From: Prinia subflava
Taxonomy: Eukaryota > Chordata > Aves > Passeriformes > Cisticolidae
Assembly (NCBI RefSeq): GCF_021018805.1
Contig: NC_086254.1
Coordinates: forward strand, 30,751,300 to 30,815,299
Direction: 5' to 3'
Length of the DNA stretch: 64,000 nt
Shown here: piece after piece, positions 12,001 to 24,660 of the stretch
Position numbering within the stretch: position 1 is the first letter of the stretch
Layout: every line of letters starts with the position of its first letter
Translations under genes and position numbers: made by a program
The notes under the pieces: model-generated
The model's database searches: none
What the model saw: only the letters and a program-made list of their open reading frames with translations
What the model was told of the DNA's origin: nothing

Positions 12001-15000
12001 CCATGATTGATTGTGTTTGAGTTTGATCCTGGAGTGTCCTGGGATGTTTGCATGAGAGGTGCTACATAAGCATAATTTGGGCTGTATTTTCTTTGCCTAA
12101 TGGGAGCTTAAGCTTGAAGTTAAGATAGTTTTGGCCCTTTGCTGAGACACTGTCCGTCAGCCTCAGCGCTTTGAGCTCCGCAGCCTTCTCTATTCACTGC
12201 TGGCTTAGGAAAAGAGATTAAAAAAATAATATCGTGCTTTGTTCCCTTGTGTCAGTGATGCCTTTGAAATGCAGCCCAGGGTGGAGGCTCTGCAGCCTTT
12301 CTCTCACGCTGGCCTGGATCTCTGCTGCCCATCTCTGCTGGGAAGGGATGCTCTCCCTACCAGCCCCAGCTCAGCCATCAGTCCAGGCAAAGCTGGGAGG
12401 GGGTGATGTGTTGTTTACAGTGGAGATGCTGAGCTGGGAAACAGAAGGGAGATGCTGGTAACTCATCACTTATGTGGCTGCCCAAATAAAGGGAAAACGT
12501 CTATCCTGAAACCCCAGGAGTTTTAGAAAAAGGTGTGGAAATTAACCCCTGGGAATTCAGACAGGCTGAACCCAACTGGACACAGCCTGAAAACTTCTGC
12601 AGGTTACACATTTTACCCCCAGCTCTCCTCGAGTGAATAGGAAGGGTATGATTTGAGCTGGAGGGAATTTGCAGCAGGTTTGGTGGTTACATCCAAAGAT
12701 CAAAATATTTTGGTATATGGGGCAAGGCATAAGAAAGAACCAATTCAGTTTTCAGTGGCGCAAGCTTTATTAATGCTAAAAATTAGTACCTCTTGCTACA
12801 AAATATTTACATTTCTTGTTTGGCACAGCTAGATCACAGCAGAGCAGACTAATGACAGGGTTTGATGTACACGAGAGAATGGTCTTGTGACAAGCATGAG
12901 GGCTGAGTTTAATTTGAGGCTCCCCAGGCACAGACCCTTAGGCTCTGTATCCCCACACCCTGAGCAGAGCACGGGAGAGATTCTGTTCTCCTCCTTCCTA
13001 AATGTCTTTCAGAGAAAATGGTGAGGTTGCAGAGGGCTGTGATAATGGTCTGAAGAGCTTAAAAATAAGCAGAGTTCACAAAGATGTAAAATAGCTATTC
13101 TGCCCAGAATACAGATTAAGGAGCCCATTAACAGATGAAGTGGGGATGAGATTACATGTGAAAAAATATATAATTCACGTGATTAAGGGTACATGTACTT
13201 GGGCATAAAATGGTCTTAATTACTCATGTTTATCTCTAATTGCCTGACTTCCTTGAGCAGCTGCGGTGGCTGCACTTGCAGCTCCTTGATGAAATACTCC
13301 CCTTTTTTTCCACAACACACAATTCACACCTTCCACGTTTGCCAAAGGACCCCCTCACCCCCACACCTCTGCATTTGAATTAATTTGATTCTCAATGTGT
13401 TGTCTTTTAGGGGTAGCTGCTGAGAAGTTTTTCCCTGTAGGCTGAGTGGGCAGTGCTCTCCCAGCAGCAGTTACTGGGAATTAACTCCTGCCCAGACCAA
13501 TTAACCTTCCTGTTAACCGTGCACTAACAACATTATTTATTGTTCCCATTTATTCCCTTTCTATAAGGATTAACAAGCGTAGATTTAAGATCACACAAAA
13601 CACAACAACAGCTTTCATGAAACCTTTTGCTGGGTGGTCCTCGAGGTACTGTACCAAAACACTGATTTTTAACTTTTATTTTTAGATTAAGAAACTACGG
13701 TTTATTGCAACTGACCAAATATGGGAAGGAAATGGTCTGTGCTTATTAATTCAGATTCAGAAATATGAAGTTTTTAAACTTCACTGGCGCATTTTTAGGT
13801 CATATATTTGCAGGAAAGAATCAGAGTATAAAATCTGGAAGCGACTTGGTGTTAATTAGCTGCAGGACCACAGTTCACAGTTCTGGTTTCTTGACTGGAT
13901 ACCAGGTACAGCCAACCTCAAAACATGAGCTATTTCAGTCCAACATATAATTACAAATATTTAAGTATAAATCTAAAATATATACATACATAATATTTAA
14001 TCTGTGCTTTACTGGCTTGGATAATGATAAAAGTGTTGGCTGGAAATGTGATTTGGTTTTTTCCTGACCACAATGACCATTGAACTGCTCTGCAGACAAA
14101 AAAAATAATAATTACAAAGATGTTCAAAGGGTGTGCTGAAGAGCCAGTGCACTCAGTTCTGTCACAGGCTTAATTTGGATGCCCGGTATTATAAATTATT
14201 ATTTTTAAAAGCTATTTGTTCAGTGTTTTACCTATGCATTCTGTGTGTTCAGTGAGCTCAACATCTCTGCTAACCTTGCCATGCTCTTTCTGCCCCACAT
14301 CTCAGCCTTTGGCAGAAGAAACCATGATGCCCTAAGCCGTGGAATTTCATGGTGTGGTCATCAACCATGGGTGGCATCCCAAAGACAAGAGGGGCAGGAA
14401 GGCCCTGAGGTGAGAGGATGTGTCAGAGTGAGGGTGCTGAGCAATGCCCAGCTCAGCCATCCCCAGGGTGAGGGCAGGGAACGAATGAATTTGCCTCAAG
14501 AAGAAGCTCAGAGCTCTTCTGGTGCCTGGGCTCCTGTTTTTCACTCTTTTTCTGATCCAGGACCCTTCCCTTTATCATCTGCAGGAGTTTTAGGGCCTCA
14601 TGAACAGAAGAACTGCCAGTAGACTTAAATGCTCCCAAATAGCAGATTAAGCCTGAAATGTCTGTTCTTGAGCTTCCGAACCTTCTCCAAGGCATCTCCT
14701 GGCATTTTACTGTCAGGACCATTACTGGTCCATTACAGCCTGCCCCAGATTTTCAGTGTCAGGTGGACCAGCCTGGCTGCTCTTGGCTTTCACCAAGGAA
14801 GCACATCCCAGCCTGCCAGACACACAGCATCTCCCAAAATACAGTAACTCAGCCTGCACCTTACCAAGTGGAAGGAGGGTATGGAGGGTGGTCAGCAGTG
14901 CATAGAGACCAGCCCCTGTCACCAACAGCCTGAGGAGGAGGAGGTAGGTGATGAATGTTCTGCTCCTCCTGCCTAGACTCTACCTGTTCTGAGAATAAAC

Positions 15001-18000
15001 AACATTTTTTACCTCCTCTAGCTTCAGTTCTGGTGAAAAACAAAATTAAAGCCAAATCCTAGTGCTTTAAATCAGAGCATTTACCAAATACACTTAAGGA
15101 AGCAGGATTCTTTTCACAAGTGTTTATTTGCATAGTTCAAACAAGATTTTTTTTTAAAAATATAAGCCCACCACAGATGTGCGACTCAGCCCAATCTCTG
15201 TTGACACCACTCAGAGGTTAGGAACAAAAATACATGTGTGACATGTTCTGTTTGCTGGAACAAGGCCTTTCTTTGGGCTGATTATTTCATGTAGGCCCCA
15301 AAGAACTGGCAAAGCAGATCTTGCTCTGGGGTGGGAGGATGAGCAGGACACTGTGAGGTGATGGAAAATGCCAGGACTGCACCTGGTGCCCAAGGAGGAG
15401 GATGGGGGGATGCAGTCTCCCTCCTTTTGGAGGAGAGTTTTTACATGCTGGGGAGAGCTCGATACTCCCCAGACGTCAGCGTTGCTGAGGCTTTGAACTG
15501 CACTTCAAAGCTGGGGCTGGAGGGAGGTTTCTGTAAACCCAGAGAAAGAGGTAAATATTTGTCAGAGTCAATTAACCCCCCTCATCACCTCAACGGTCAT
15601 CTGTGTGAGACAGCTGGAGGGGTTTCAGCAGGCACAGAGGGGAGCCTTGTTGATTTACTGAACCACTTCAGGAGGAGGGCAGACACAAAACACTGCGGCC
15701 AGGGGACCCGCAGGCCTCCCCTCAGCACGCTCCATGAACCCCTGCAGACACCTCATCCTTTCCATCACTGCAGCAGGCAGAGGGGAAAATCCTTTTCTTG
15801 TCTGGGGAGAGGACCTGTCCTGCTCCCAGCCCTGCTGCTGCAGCTTTACAACAACTTCATTCATGCCAGTTACTCCAGATGGGCATCAGCTGCTCACAGA
15901 GCACATCGTGCGTCCCACCTGCTGCTGCAGGTTCAACCATGAACATTGTGAGTCACCCATTCCAGCAGGCACACCATCATAATAACATTTCTATGAATTT
16001 ATCAGGCTTCTGACATCCCACCAATCCACTGCAGGGGGACTCAGGGTGTTTGTTTTGGAAAGAGGGCTTTGCTGTACCACTCTGTCCATGATGTCTGTGC
16101 TGCTGCAGCCGGTGGAGGGGGAAATGCAGACACCAAACCACCCACCAACGCTCCCAGGCTTCCTCTTGCTTATCAACACAGCATGAAAATGCAGCTTAAA
16201 TAAGAAAAAGGGAAGGGAAAAAGTAGAAACAGCTGAGTACCAGATGAGACGAATGCAGATGGAAGGGGCTAGGCTAATTCCTCACCCACTGCCCAAACCT
16301 GACCCTGCACCTTCCCTGCTCTGACGCAGCCCCCGGGCAATGCCACCCTCCCCTTCTCTCGGCCAGAAACCTCAGCTGGGTGTTAAAAACACAAAAGGAA
16401 GCGCAGGGGCTGTGCCGGGACCCGGCTGGGAATACACAAAGCCCCTGAGGGTTCCACACGGGCTGGGAGAATGCCAGGGGAGGCTCTGGGGGTGCCCCGT
16501 GCCCGGGGCACTGCACTGGCACAGGGCGCTCACCTCTGCTGGCCTCAGGGCACGGGAAGGGCAGAGCGAACCCGGCGGGGACAGCCCGGCAGGGTCAGCC
16601 CGGCAGCAGCCGGGGCAGAGCCTCAGGAACCGGGGCAGACCCGCAGCAGACAGGACAGACCCGCAGGAACCGGGGCAGAGCCTCAGGAACCGGGGCAGAG
16701 CCTCAGGAACCGGGGCAGACCCACAGCAGCCCGGACAGACCCGCAGCAGACAGGACAGACCCTCTGGAGCCGGGACAGACCCGCGCTCCGCCTGTGTCGG
16801 GGATGTGGAGCCGGGCCAGGGCCGTGCTGGGAGAGCTCAGTGTTTGCTGCCCGAGATGCTGGCCCCGGGGCAGATGGGCTCTGTCCTTCCTTCACCGAGC
16901 ACCTCCTCCCGACCTGCCAGGTGGCTCTGCGGGGGCTGGCACCAGCACTTCTGCTGGCACCGGCAGGGCTGGGTTGTGCCACGTTCACCCAGGATGTTCA
17001 GGATGTGCTTGTGAAGGATGGTTCAGTCTTGTGGCAGCGAGGGGGATGAGACAGCACGAACCTTATCAGCCCTGGTCCTCACGGGCCACCAGGAGCCCAG
17101 GTCCCTGTGGGATGTGTGCTCCTGGCACTGGGGTGTGCCCAGCTCTGCTGCTCTTTCCTCCCCTTTGCTCGTGGCTCACAGGCAAGGTCAGACCAACGTG
17201 GGTGTGACAGCACAAGCCACTGTCAGGCCTCTGTGTCACGGTGTGTCACTCACAGCCTGAGTGATAGACAGAGATGCCAGTGAGCTGCAGGAATCCCCAT
17301 TCTGCTCCTTCTGTCCTTCAAAGGTTGGACACAGGGACAGTGGAGCTGCCAGCACTCACACCAACCTCAGAGCAGTTATCTTCAGACGAGGTGTCCCACT
17401 GCCAGGATTTTCTGGGGGCTCACTTGTCAGCATGTCCCCTGATCAGGGAGGAAGGACCCTGAAAAGTGTGTCTCCCTCCTGAGAGAGATGTAGAGATAAT
17501 AGCTCCCATTTTGCAGAGCATCCCAAGAGTCTTGATTTCTGCTTTTCCAGTTTTTTCCAGCTTTGAGCAAAGTGGTTCTTGCAAACTTCTCAGCCTCCAT
17601 GGCTGAACCTGAGAAATTCATGTCTAGGCAGAGAGAAATTTGGTGGCTTTGATCCAGCCATCTGGACGTGGGAAAGCTTGGAAGTCCCACAAGAAAAGGG
17701 AGATTTCTTGGCAAAGATTCACAATACATCTTTATGGGAGAGTGGAGGGGAAATATAAAATGTCCATCCAACTTCTCACTTTCTCTAGGCAGAAGTCAGG
17801 AAGCCCCAAGATGTGTAGGTACAGCAAGAGATTTAAAAGTGAGGAAAAATATCATAGGCTCCTTTCAGCTTCAATGCCAGGAACTGGCAGATGTCACAGA
17901 AATCCTGCCTAGTCCTGCCCTGCTCACCTCCAAGGGCAGGACTGGCTCTGATGCAGGACAGGTCACAGGCACCCCTCAGAGCCCTCTGGTAGATGTGATC

Positions 18001-21000
18001 AGTCAAGATGGGAGAATATGGGCAGAGAAATAAGTATGGGAAGTGGTGTGCTCAGCATCACTGAGATCCAGATTTCATCCCCGTGTCACCTGTCAGGTGC
18101 TCACTCTGCTTCAGCACTGCTGGGGAGAGCTGAACTGCTGCTGTTTCCCAGCCTTGAAGAAATGTTAATACACCCAGAGCCTCTGTAGGCACGTCCTTCC
18201 TGCCCAAAGCCCCTGAGAGCTCCTGTGCTCCGTCTTTCCTTCTGCACCGCCTTCCTGCACTCACCAGAGCTGCTTTTAAATACCCCCAGGCTTTGAATGA
18301 TCATTACCCACCTAAGCTGCACCTCCTTCTTCCATCCCCAGGCAGACCCCGGGGAGAATTTACAGACATCCCAACATCCCACGGCATGAAAAAACACTGC
18401 AAACATCGCCCTCTTCCTTCAGAGGCAGGGAGGAAAAGCAGCATCTCTTTTAGCCCCAGTCATTTAATCTGAGCCAAACAAACAAACACTGGCAGCGTTT
18501 TTCTACAGAGAAAACATTTTTCAGCTGGAGACAAGGAACCTTGCACTGGCAGGATGGTCAGAGGGTGTTTGCTGGTGCCCCAGTGGAGTTCTGGGCATGT
18601 GAGCAGTGGGGCCACCCCAAGAAGAGGAGCAGTGGGAACAAGACTTCCCTGTGCAGCCACGAAAAACCTGCCTGTGAACCAGTGCCAGGTGCTCAGTTTC
18701 TATCTTAATTTTGGTCTTGGAAAAAAAGAGAATGGAGTGAATACACAGGGGCTGCAGTCAAGCTGTGGCACACCCCCGTCCATGCAAGAAAATTACACGG
18801 TGAGGCTGCCAGGGTGTCCTGATTTCACTTCCCTGGGTCTGGGCTTTCAAGGCTGGGATCCACTAGTCCCGGTCCAGCAGCTGATCCAGCCTTTAGCTGG
18901 AGCCACAGCACTCCAGCCATTACACAGATAGCACTTACTGTGTCAGATGATGAGGAAAGACGTGATCTCAGCTCACCCCAGATGATGAATTTTGTGCAGG
19001 CTGCTGAGATGGGAATTTCCCAGCAGGACTCCTGGGTGTGAGCGATGGGTTTCCCACCACTGAGCCTGGAAAACAATCATGCAGAAAGCTGGCAGCAGCA
19101 CAGTAAAAACCCCACCAGCACCATGTTTCCAGAGCTGCTGGTTCTGGCATGTGTCTGTGGGCACAACTGGATGTGGGCTGCACCTGCATGGGTGAGCTGT
19201 GGGTGTGCAGTGGGGATGGGGTGGTGGGCACAGCCCTGCTGTGGGGCAGGGGGTCTCAGGACCAGCCTGGATGCAGCTGGTGAGGAGGTCACAGCTGATG
19301 TTCAGCTCCAAGGTTTGGGTGTGTTTTGGTCTCAGCTGACTCGGGGTGTGATGGGTCCCTCTTCCCACTGAGCTGAGAGTTTCTTCTCACCTTGGCAGTG
19401 TGCAGTGAGATCGTCACACACCCACAGCGCAGGGCTAAACAACCATTTGTTAGCAAGCAGCAAATTAACTATCTTCCAAATTGTGCTGAGAGGAGCTTCC
19501 GTGTTATTTAAGTGAATTTCTAAACTTAGCCCAGTTAAAGGTAAAAAATACCTTTGCGAGCAACTACTGTCCACAGAGCTTGACTTCAGAGATGTTTATT
19601 TCTGGAGCTAGTGGAAAAATTTCTCACCCTTCAAAGGTTCCAAATATATCTTGGTGCTGTCTGGAGCCATTGGCCATCAGAGTTTCCTTGCAGGCAGTCT
19701 CAGGCTGATTGTGGGGCCACAGCTCTGACAGTGCCACAGGTGTTGTGGGGAGAGGTGGGGGGCTGACACCCACCTCTTCACCAAGGGGTTCATGGAGGAT
19801 CATTGAGGGACATCTTAGTTAACACCCCCAAAAAGGTGGTTTTTACTTCAGGACTCACAAGCGTTAGTCCTGGCCAGCTGCACCACTGAAAGGAGCTAAT
19901 TGCAGTGCCCAGGTCACTTTTGGAGAGGGGTCAGGAGCCAGACTGAGGGCAAGGCTGCTCTTGCTGCCCTGCTGAGCCCAGCCTGGGTGGTCAGACCCAC
20001 ACGTGCAGGCTCCTGCCCACTCTCTGGACTGCTGGCTCTCTACACCATCACTATACAGAAAATGGGAAAGGTTTTTTTCACCTTAGCAAATACACAATCA
20101 GAAACTGTGGGTTATGAGAGGACATTGCACCTGAAGCAGAGGGATGTGCTGGGATGTATGAAAGGCTCCAGGAGAGCTCCTGTCCCTGCTGAGGGTCACC
20201 TCTTCAATGTGAGATTTGACAGTAGCTCTTCCTCCAAGGTTCAGCTTAGCTCAGGAAGGAATTCAGCATTTACAAGGAACTGCTCCTAAATAGGAGGAAG
20301 GACATACAGGAGTTCAGCTTGGGTTTACTCAAGTCACAAGACACGGAGAACAAATCTTCCAACCTCCAAGTCACATGGAAGATCTCCCTCCATGATGTGT
20401 TAGGAGGAATCAAGCTCTGGATATGCTGGACCTCTACAGGGCTCCAGAAATGCAAAAATTCATCAAAAGCCCCAGTTTCCTTCCCTTGCCAGGGTGGGCA
20501 CCAAGGTAACTGGAGCTCTGGTTGATGTTTTGGGGTAGGACTGTGGGAAAGGAACATCTTTCAGCAAAGATGGGAAATGAGCCTTTCTGTCAGTTGATAG
20601 GAGGGGAATATTTTACTCGAGCAACAGAGTTTGTGCATTGCCTGGGGAAAGGTTTGTTCAGACAGTACCTTGGTTTCATTTTATTTTACCCCGGTAAAGA
20701 GAAGGCTCCTGCTATGGAAATCCACATCAACCTGCTCCAGGCATTGGGACACTCAGGGACCCCAGCAGGTCCTGACGTCAGCAAAGGGCAAAGCCCTGCT
20801 CAGTCCTGTGTGGGCTCATGTCACCGTCTGCCACCTTGGAATGTGGGTGATGCCCAAAGCCCACAGATGGGAGAAATAAACATGACAGAGAAATCCTGCA
20901 AGTCCCATTATGTCTTATTCTGGAGCGAGCTGCTGTCTGTTGGTCATAAAAGCATCAGAGGGTGTCTCTGCCAAGCGAGTGGTTGAAACCAGTGATTTAT

Positions 21001-23359
21001 CTTTTTTGTTCCCCCGATGCTCATTAAAATGGGAATTTGCCTGCTGCTGCTGTATCCAGCTGAATGCATGTGCTTCTTGGCTCCCAGCAAGGTCCTCGCT
21101 GCAGATACCGTGTGCTTTGGCAGCCCAGCCAGTCTGGGCTGCAGGATATTACGCCTGGCAGGGACACAAACCCCTTCCAGTTCCTGGAATTTGGATTGTC
21201 TCGCGGAGTGCTGATTAAGCAGTGCTTTCAATCTGCACCCAAGACAAAACCCTCGCCTTGCCTCTGCTCAGCTGCTGCGTGGCAGAGGGAGCTGCGGTGG
21301 GTTCACTCTCCCCGAGCCCCCAGGGAGACAAAAACTCAAAAAAAAAAAATCACGAATTAAAAGCTTTGAAGTTCATGGTGTTGGATGAGCATTTGCTGCT
21401 CAGGGTTCTGTCTTTGTGAAATAATAGATCATTAAAAACCACCCTCTCCACAACACAGCCCCAGTGTCCTTACCTCAGTGTGCACTTGGCAGCAGCTGCA
21501 CCTCCCAGTCTGCCCAGTTAAGATCACTGCTGCATGTCCCCATCTGCCTTTTTAATCTGCTGGGAATGAAACTGCCTTTACCAGCCTCGCTAATGAGAGA
21601 TTTAATATTTGGGGTTGAGTGGAGGGAGGCAGCACCAGTGCCTGCCCGCCCAGTGCAGCACGAAGCGCTGCTGCTGCTGGCCCCTGGAGCTGACACGCGG
21701 GTCTCCACAGATGAACATGAAACAGAGGTGTCTGCAGGACTGGCAAACTGGGGATGGCACTTGGCCCAGCACCTGCAGAGAGGTGGCTGGTGTTTTGGGG
21801 TGATCTGGTGCTGGAAGATGAAGCTGAGCTGGTTAGACCCCTACAACAGGCAGCCTGGAAAGTCAGAGGGCTATGGGAGCCACCCTGACACCCTGGCACT
21901 CCCAGTGCCATCCACAGCACAGCCCCCCACAGGACACCTAGCCCTGCTGGTTCACGGGGTGCTGCTGCTCTCTGCACTGAGGGATCCCCTCCTGCAGTGC
22001 TGCAGTGGGGCCAGAGATGCCTCAGCTGCATTTTCCCTGTGTCCTCACTGGCACAACCATCATCCCACTCTCTGGATGGGGAGTGGATGGAAATACCCCT
22101 CTGGCACACGTCTCAGCAGCTCCCCACAGCATCTCAAGCTGCTTCACAACAGAGATGATGCCAGGAAAAAATATACCAAGGGGTCTCTTGTTGGAGGCTC
22201 CCAGCAGGGTGAGGCTGTATTGGTACAGCACATCAGCTCAGCACCTGGGTGTTATTCCTGCTCCATGCTCAGGTCTGCGCCTCCCTGAGCTCCTGGCCAG
22301 CTTCTGCTGCACAGCAGGTCTCTGGGGCAGTGGGGTGCAGCCAGGCAGGCTCTGGGACACACTGTCAGTCCCTGCACAGGCAGGAGTCATGGGTCTGGCA
22401 TCCTCAGTTCTTGTCCCAGTCAGAGCTGTGGGGATGAGAAGCAGTGACCTGCTGCTGCTGTGGGATGGCCTTCTCCTCCCTGCACTCCATCTCTGCGCCC
22501 CTTTCCAGCTCAGGAGTGGGAGTTTGGCCTTGGTGCCCTTCATGCAACTGAAGAGCCAAATCCTGGCCCCAAACCCACCTGTGGTGAACCCAGACCTCGT
22601 GAGGCACAGGGGGACCAGCACTTTGCTTACCTGGGGCACTGTAGCATGGGGGGATGACAGCAGCGAGCCCTGCTGCAGGTCACACATGGCCACTCATGCT
22701 GGCTCTGAGCACAGTAGCAGGGAGATGTGACCGGCATTGCAAGCAGCCCCTCTAGCTGGCCAGGTGTCTCTGTGACCTGCAATAACTCAGTTGTCCCCTG
22801 GCAACGTCACTGTGTGGGATGTTATAGTGTTATAGGGAAACACACCTAATGCAGCAGGATATGGCTTTCAGATGCTACAGCCATTTCCCCTCCCTGGGGA
22901 CAGACACATGGACACAGTGGGAGCACAGCCCACTGCTTTCCCCTGAGATAACCCTGGTTGGGCACTGCCGGCTCAGGTCAGTGCTGGGGCCACGGGCAGA
23001 GTCCCTGTGGGCTGTGACAAGCCCCTGTCCTTGCGTTACACACAGTGGCAGTGCCCAGCCCAGCAAGTAACGGGGAGAACTGCTGGCCCAGGGACGTGTG
23101 TGGCCACCAGGTCCCCTCCCAGCCACCCCCATAAAGGGACATCTCTGCCATCTGCTAAGCCTGCACCAAAGTGGGGTGACCCTGGGGTTCCTGGCGAGTC
23201 CCAGCCCTGCTGCTTCCTTAACGGGGCAAACCCCCTCTGCATCCCTCACCGACCTGGATTCATTTCTCTGCCCACTGCTTCCAGCAAGATCCCAGCTAGG
23301 GAACGAACAGGAAAGGGATGACTTGGGGAATCTCTCCCTGTGAGTACCTGAACAGATCC
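9011..23359. other. Intergenic region between FITM2 and R3HDML
   Basis: About 14 kb with no exon I can assign to a known protein. Composition alternates between GC-rich, stop-poor stretches (16300-17300, 21450-22750) and AT-rich stretches (about 10790-10900, 13040-13250, 13480-14230). The long frames in the GC-rich stretches show no domain and overlap one another in several frames. The AT-rich block with many homeobox-like TAAT cores at 13040-13250 could be a conserved non-coding element, but nothing here proves it. Confidence 0.6.
16608..16787 (+). repeat. 20-bp minisatellite, nine copies
   Basis: Nine head-to-tail units of exactly 20 bp, starting at 16608, 16628, 16648 and so on to 16768. 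The commonest form is AACCGGGGCAGAGCCTCAGG; variants AACCGGGGCAGACCCGCAGC and AGACAGGACAGACCCGCAGG interleave. Overlapping open frames through it are repeat artefacts. Confidence 0.9.
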
Positions 23360-23720
23360 CCAGCCCGCAGCGAGGAGCAGCCCCTCTGCCCTCCGGGGGA
23401 CCCAGCCGTGCCCTGCCCGCTCCCCCCGGCGCCGTGCGGGGCTCCGTGTGCCTGCGTGAGCCCGTGTGCGCGGAGGCATTCACCAGCCTATAAATCTCCT
23501 GGCAGGGCTCTCTCCAAACTTCAGGAGGTTCCCCGGGGGAAGAGTTAAGATGCAGCCTGTGCGTCAGCGGCCGCAGCGGGCTGCCCGCCGGGGCTGAGCC
23601 CAGCCTCGCATCTGCCCCGGCAGGTTCTTCCCGCAGGTCAATCCCGCCGCCGCTCCGCGCTCACGGTACGTAGTGCTGGAACATCCTCCCGCTGCTCCGG
23701 GAAGGGCTGGCAGGGATGCT
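23360..23720 (+). promoter_or_regulatory. CpG-rich segment with TATA box, candidate R3HDML upstream promoter
   Basis: GC- and CpG-rich block about 0.7-1.0 kb upstream of the R3HDML start codon. TATAAAT lies at 23489-23495, giving an expected start near 23520. A good donor (CACG|GTACGT) follows at 23666. These fit a TATA promoter driving an untranslated first exon. Confidence 0.45.
23520..23665 (+). other. Candidate untranslated first exon of R3HDML
   Basis: Bounded by a predicted start about 25-30 bp after the TATA box and by the donor at 23666. The matching acceptor could be TCCTCTCCTAG at 23302+1000 (ending 24312), 87 bp before the R3HDML ATG. It contains a 15-codon upstream open frame at 23550-23597 (MQPVRQRPQRAARRG, then TGA). 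This is inference from splice signals only; an independent non-coding transcript is equally possible. Confidence 0.35.
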
Positions 23721-24399
23721 AGGAGGTGCATCGGCTGACGGATGAGGGGATATTTCAGCGTTTTCCCTTTTTTTATTTCCTTTTTAAATAAAACGCTCTG
23801 CTTTTGCAGTGGTGTTTTGTTGTTTTTTTGTTTTTTTTCTTTTCCCGAGATAAAAGATTTGTTAAGATTTCTTGACAATGCTTTTTAAGTCTTGCCGTGT
23901 GTTTCTTTATCTGTGTGAGATTTCTGATTGTGCTGGGGATTTATTCAACAAACCAAACTCCTGGGAAGTTATAGGGAGGGCAGCTGCAGTGACTCTCAGC
24001 ATACTCCTAACTATCCCCTGTGCCACAGGTACGTGCCACAAGTGAAAAAATGGGGGAGACTTTCTACTGATTTTATCTTTTTTAAAAAAAGAAACAAGAA
24101 AACCAATCCCCCTGCCATGTCCCTGACAGTCCTGGGGAATTTGCTCTGATAAATAAGGTTATTAAAGAGATTAATTTTAAATATTACTATTTTTAATAGG
24201 GAAAAAGTACTATTATTAATAGGTGGAAAAATTATTTCCCCCTTATTTTGGGAAGTGGTGCTTGGATGGTGTCTGCGATCCTGAGTGGCGCCTGTGTTGT
24301 TTCCTCTCCTAGATCAGCCCACCCGCAGCAGGGACCAGCAATCCCCCTTTATCCTCGCTTCACTCCGCGCCAGGAGCACAAACCTGCCGGGGGGGTGGC
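23721..24399 (+). other. Region between CpG block and R3HDML start codon
   Basis: AT-rich sequence with T runs at about 23768-23842 and AT-repeats at about 24160-24240. The segment 24313-24399 would be the 5' UTR of the coding first exon. No other gene is seen. Confidence 0.5.
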
Positions 24400-24660
24400 A
24401 TGGCCGTGCTGCACCTGCACCTGTACCTGGCGGCGCTGGGCTGCTGGGTGTCCCCGCTGTCCGGCTCCCTGCTGCCACCCAACGCCACCGCGCTGCTGTC
24501 GCCGGGCGCGGGCGCGGCCGCGGGCCCGCGCTGGGGCGGGGGCGTCCCGCGGGGCCGGCGGAGGCGCCACCTGTCCGCCCACGACATGAGCCTCATCCTG
24601 GACTACCACAACCAAGTGCGGGCGCAGGTGTCCCCCCCCGCTGCCAACATGGAATACATG
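24400..24660 (+). CDS. R3HDML: R3HDML coding exon 1
   Basis: Encodes residues 1-87: leader, basic cleavage region and the start of the CAP domain (ends AANMEYM). Donor ATG|GTGAGT, phase 0. The ATG at 24400 precedes the leader directly. Confidence 0.94.

Noticed and set aside
16340..17207. Proline/glutamine-rich frames of 137 to 224 codons
   Set aside because: Largely the translated 20-bp minisatellite; three frames are open together.
21464..22730. 274- and 241-codon plus-strand frames in the FITM2-R3HDML interval
   Set aside because: Frames overlap in different phases, have no family resemblance, and lie in stop-poor GC-rich DNA.
23246..23548. Reverse and forward frames in the CpG block upstream of R3HDML
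   Set aside because: They are GC-driven chance frames; the TATA box and splice donor argue for an untranslated exon instead.
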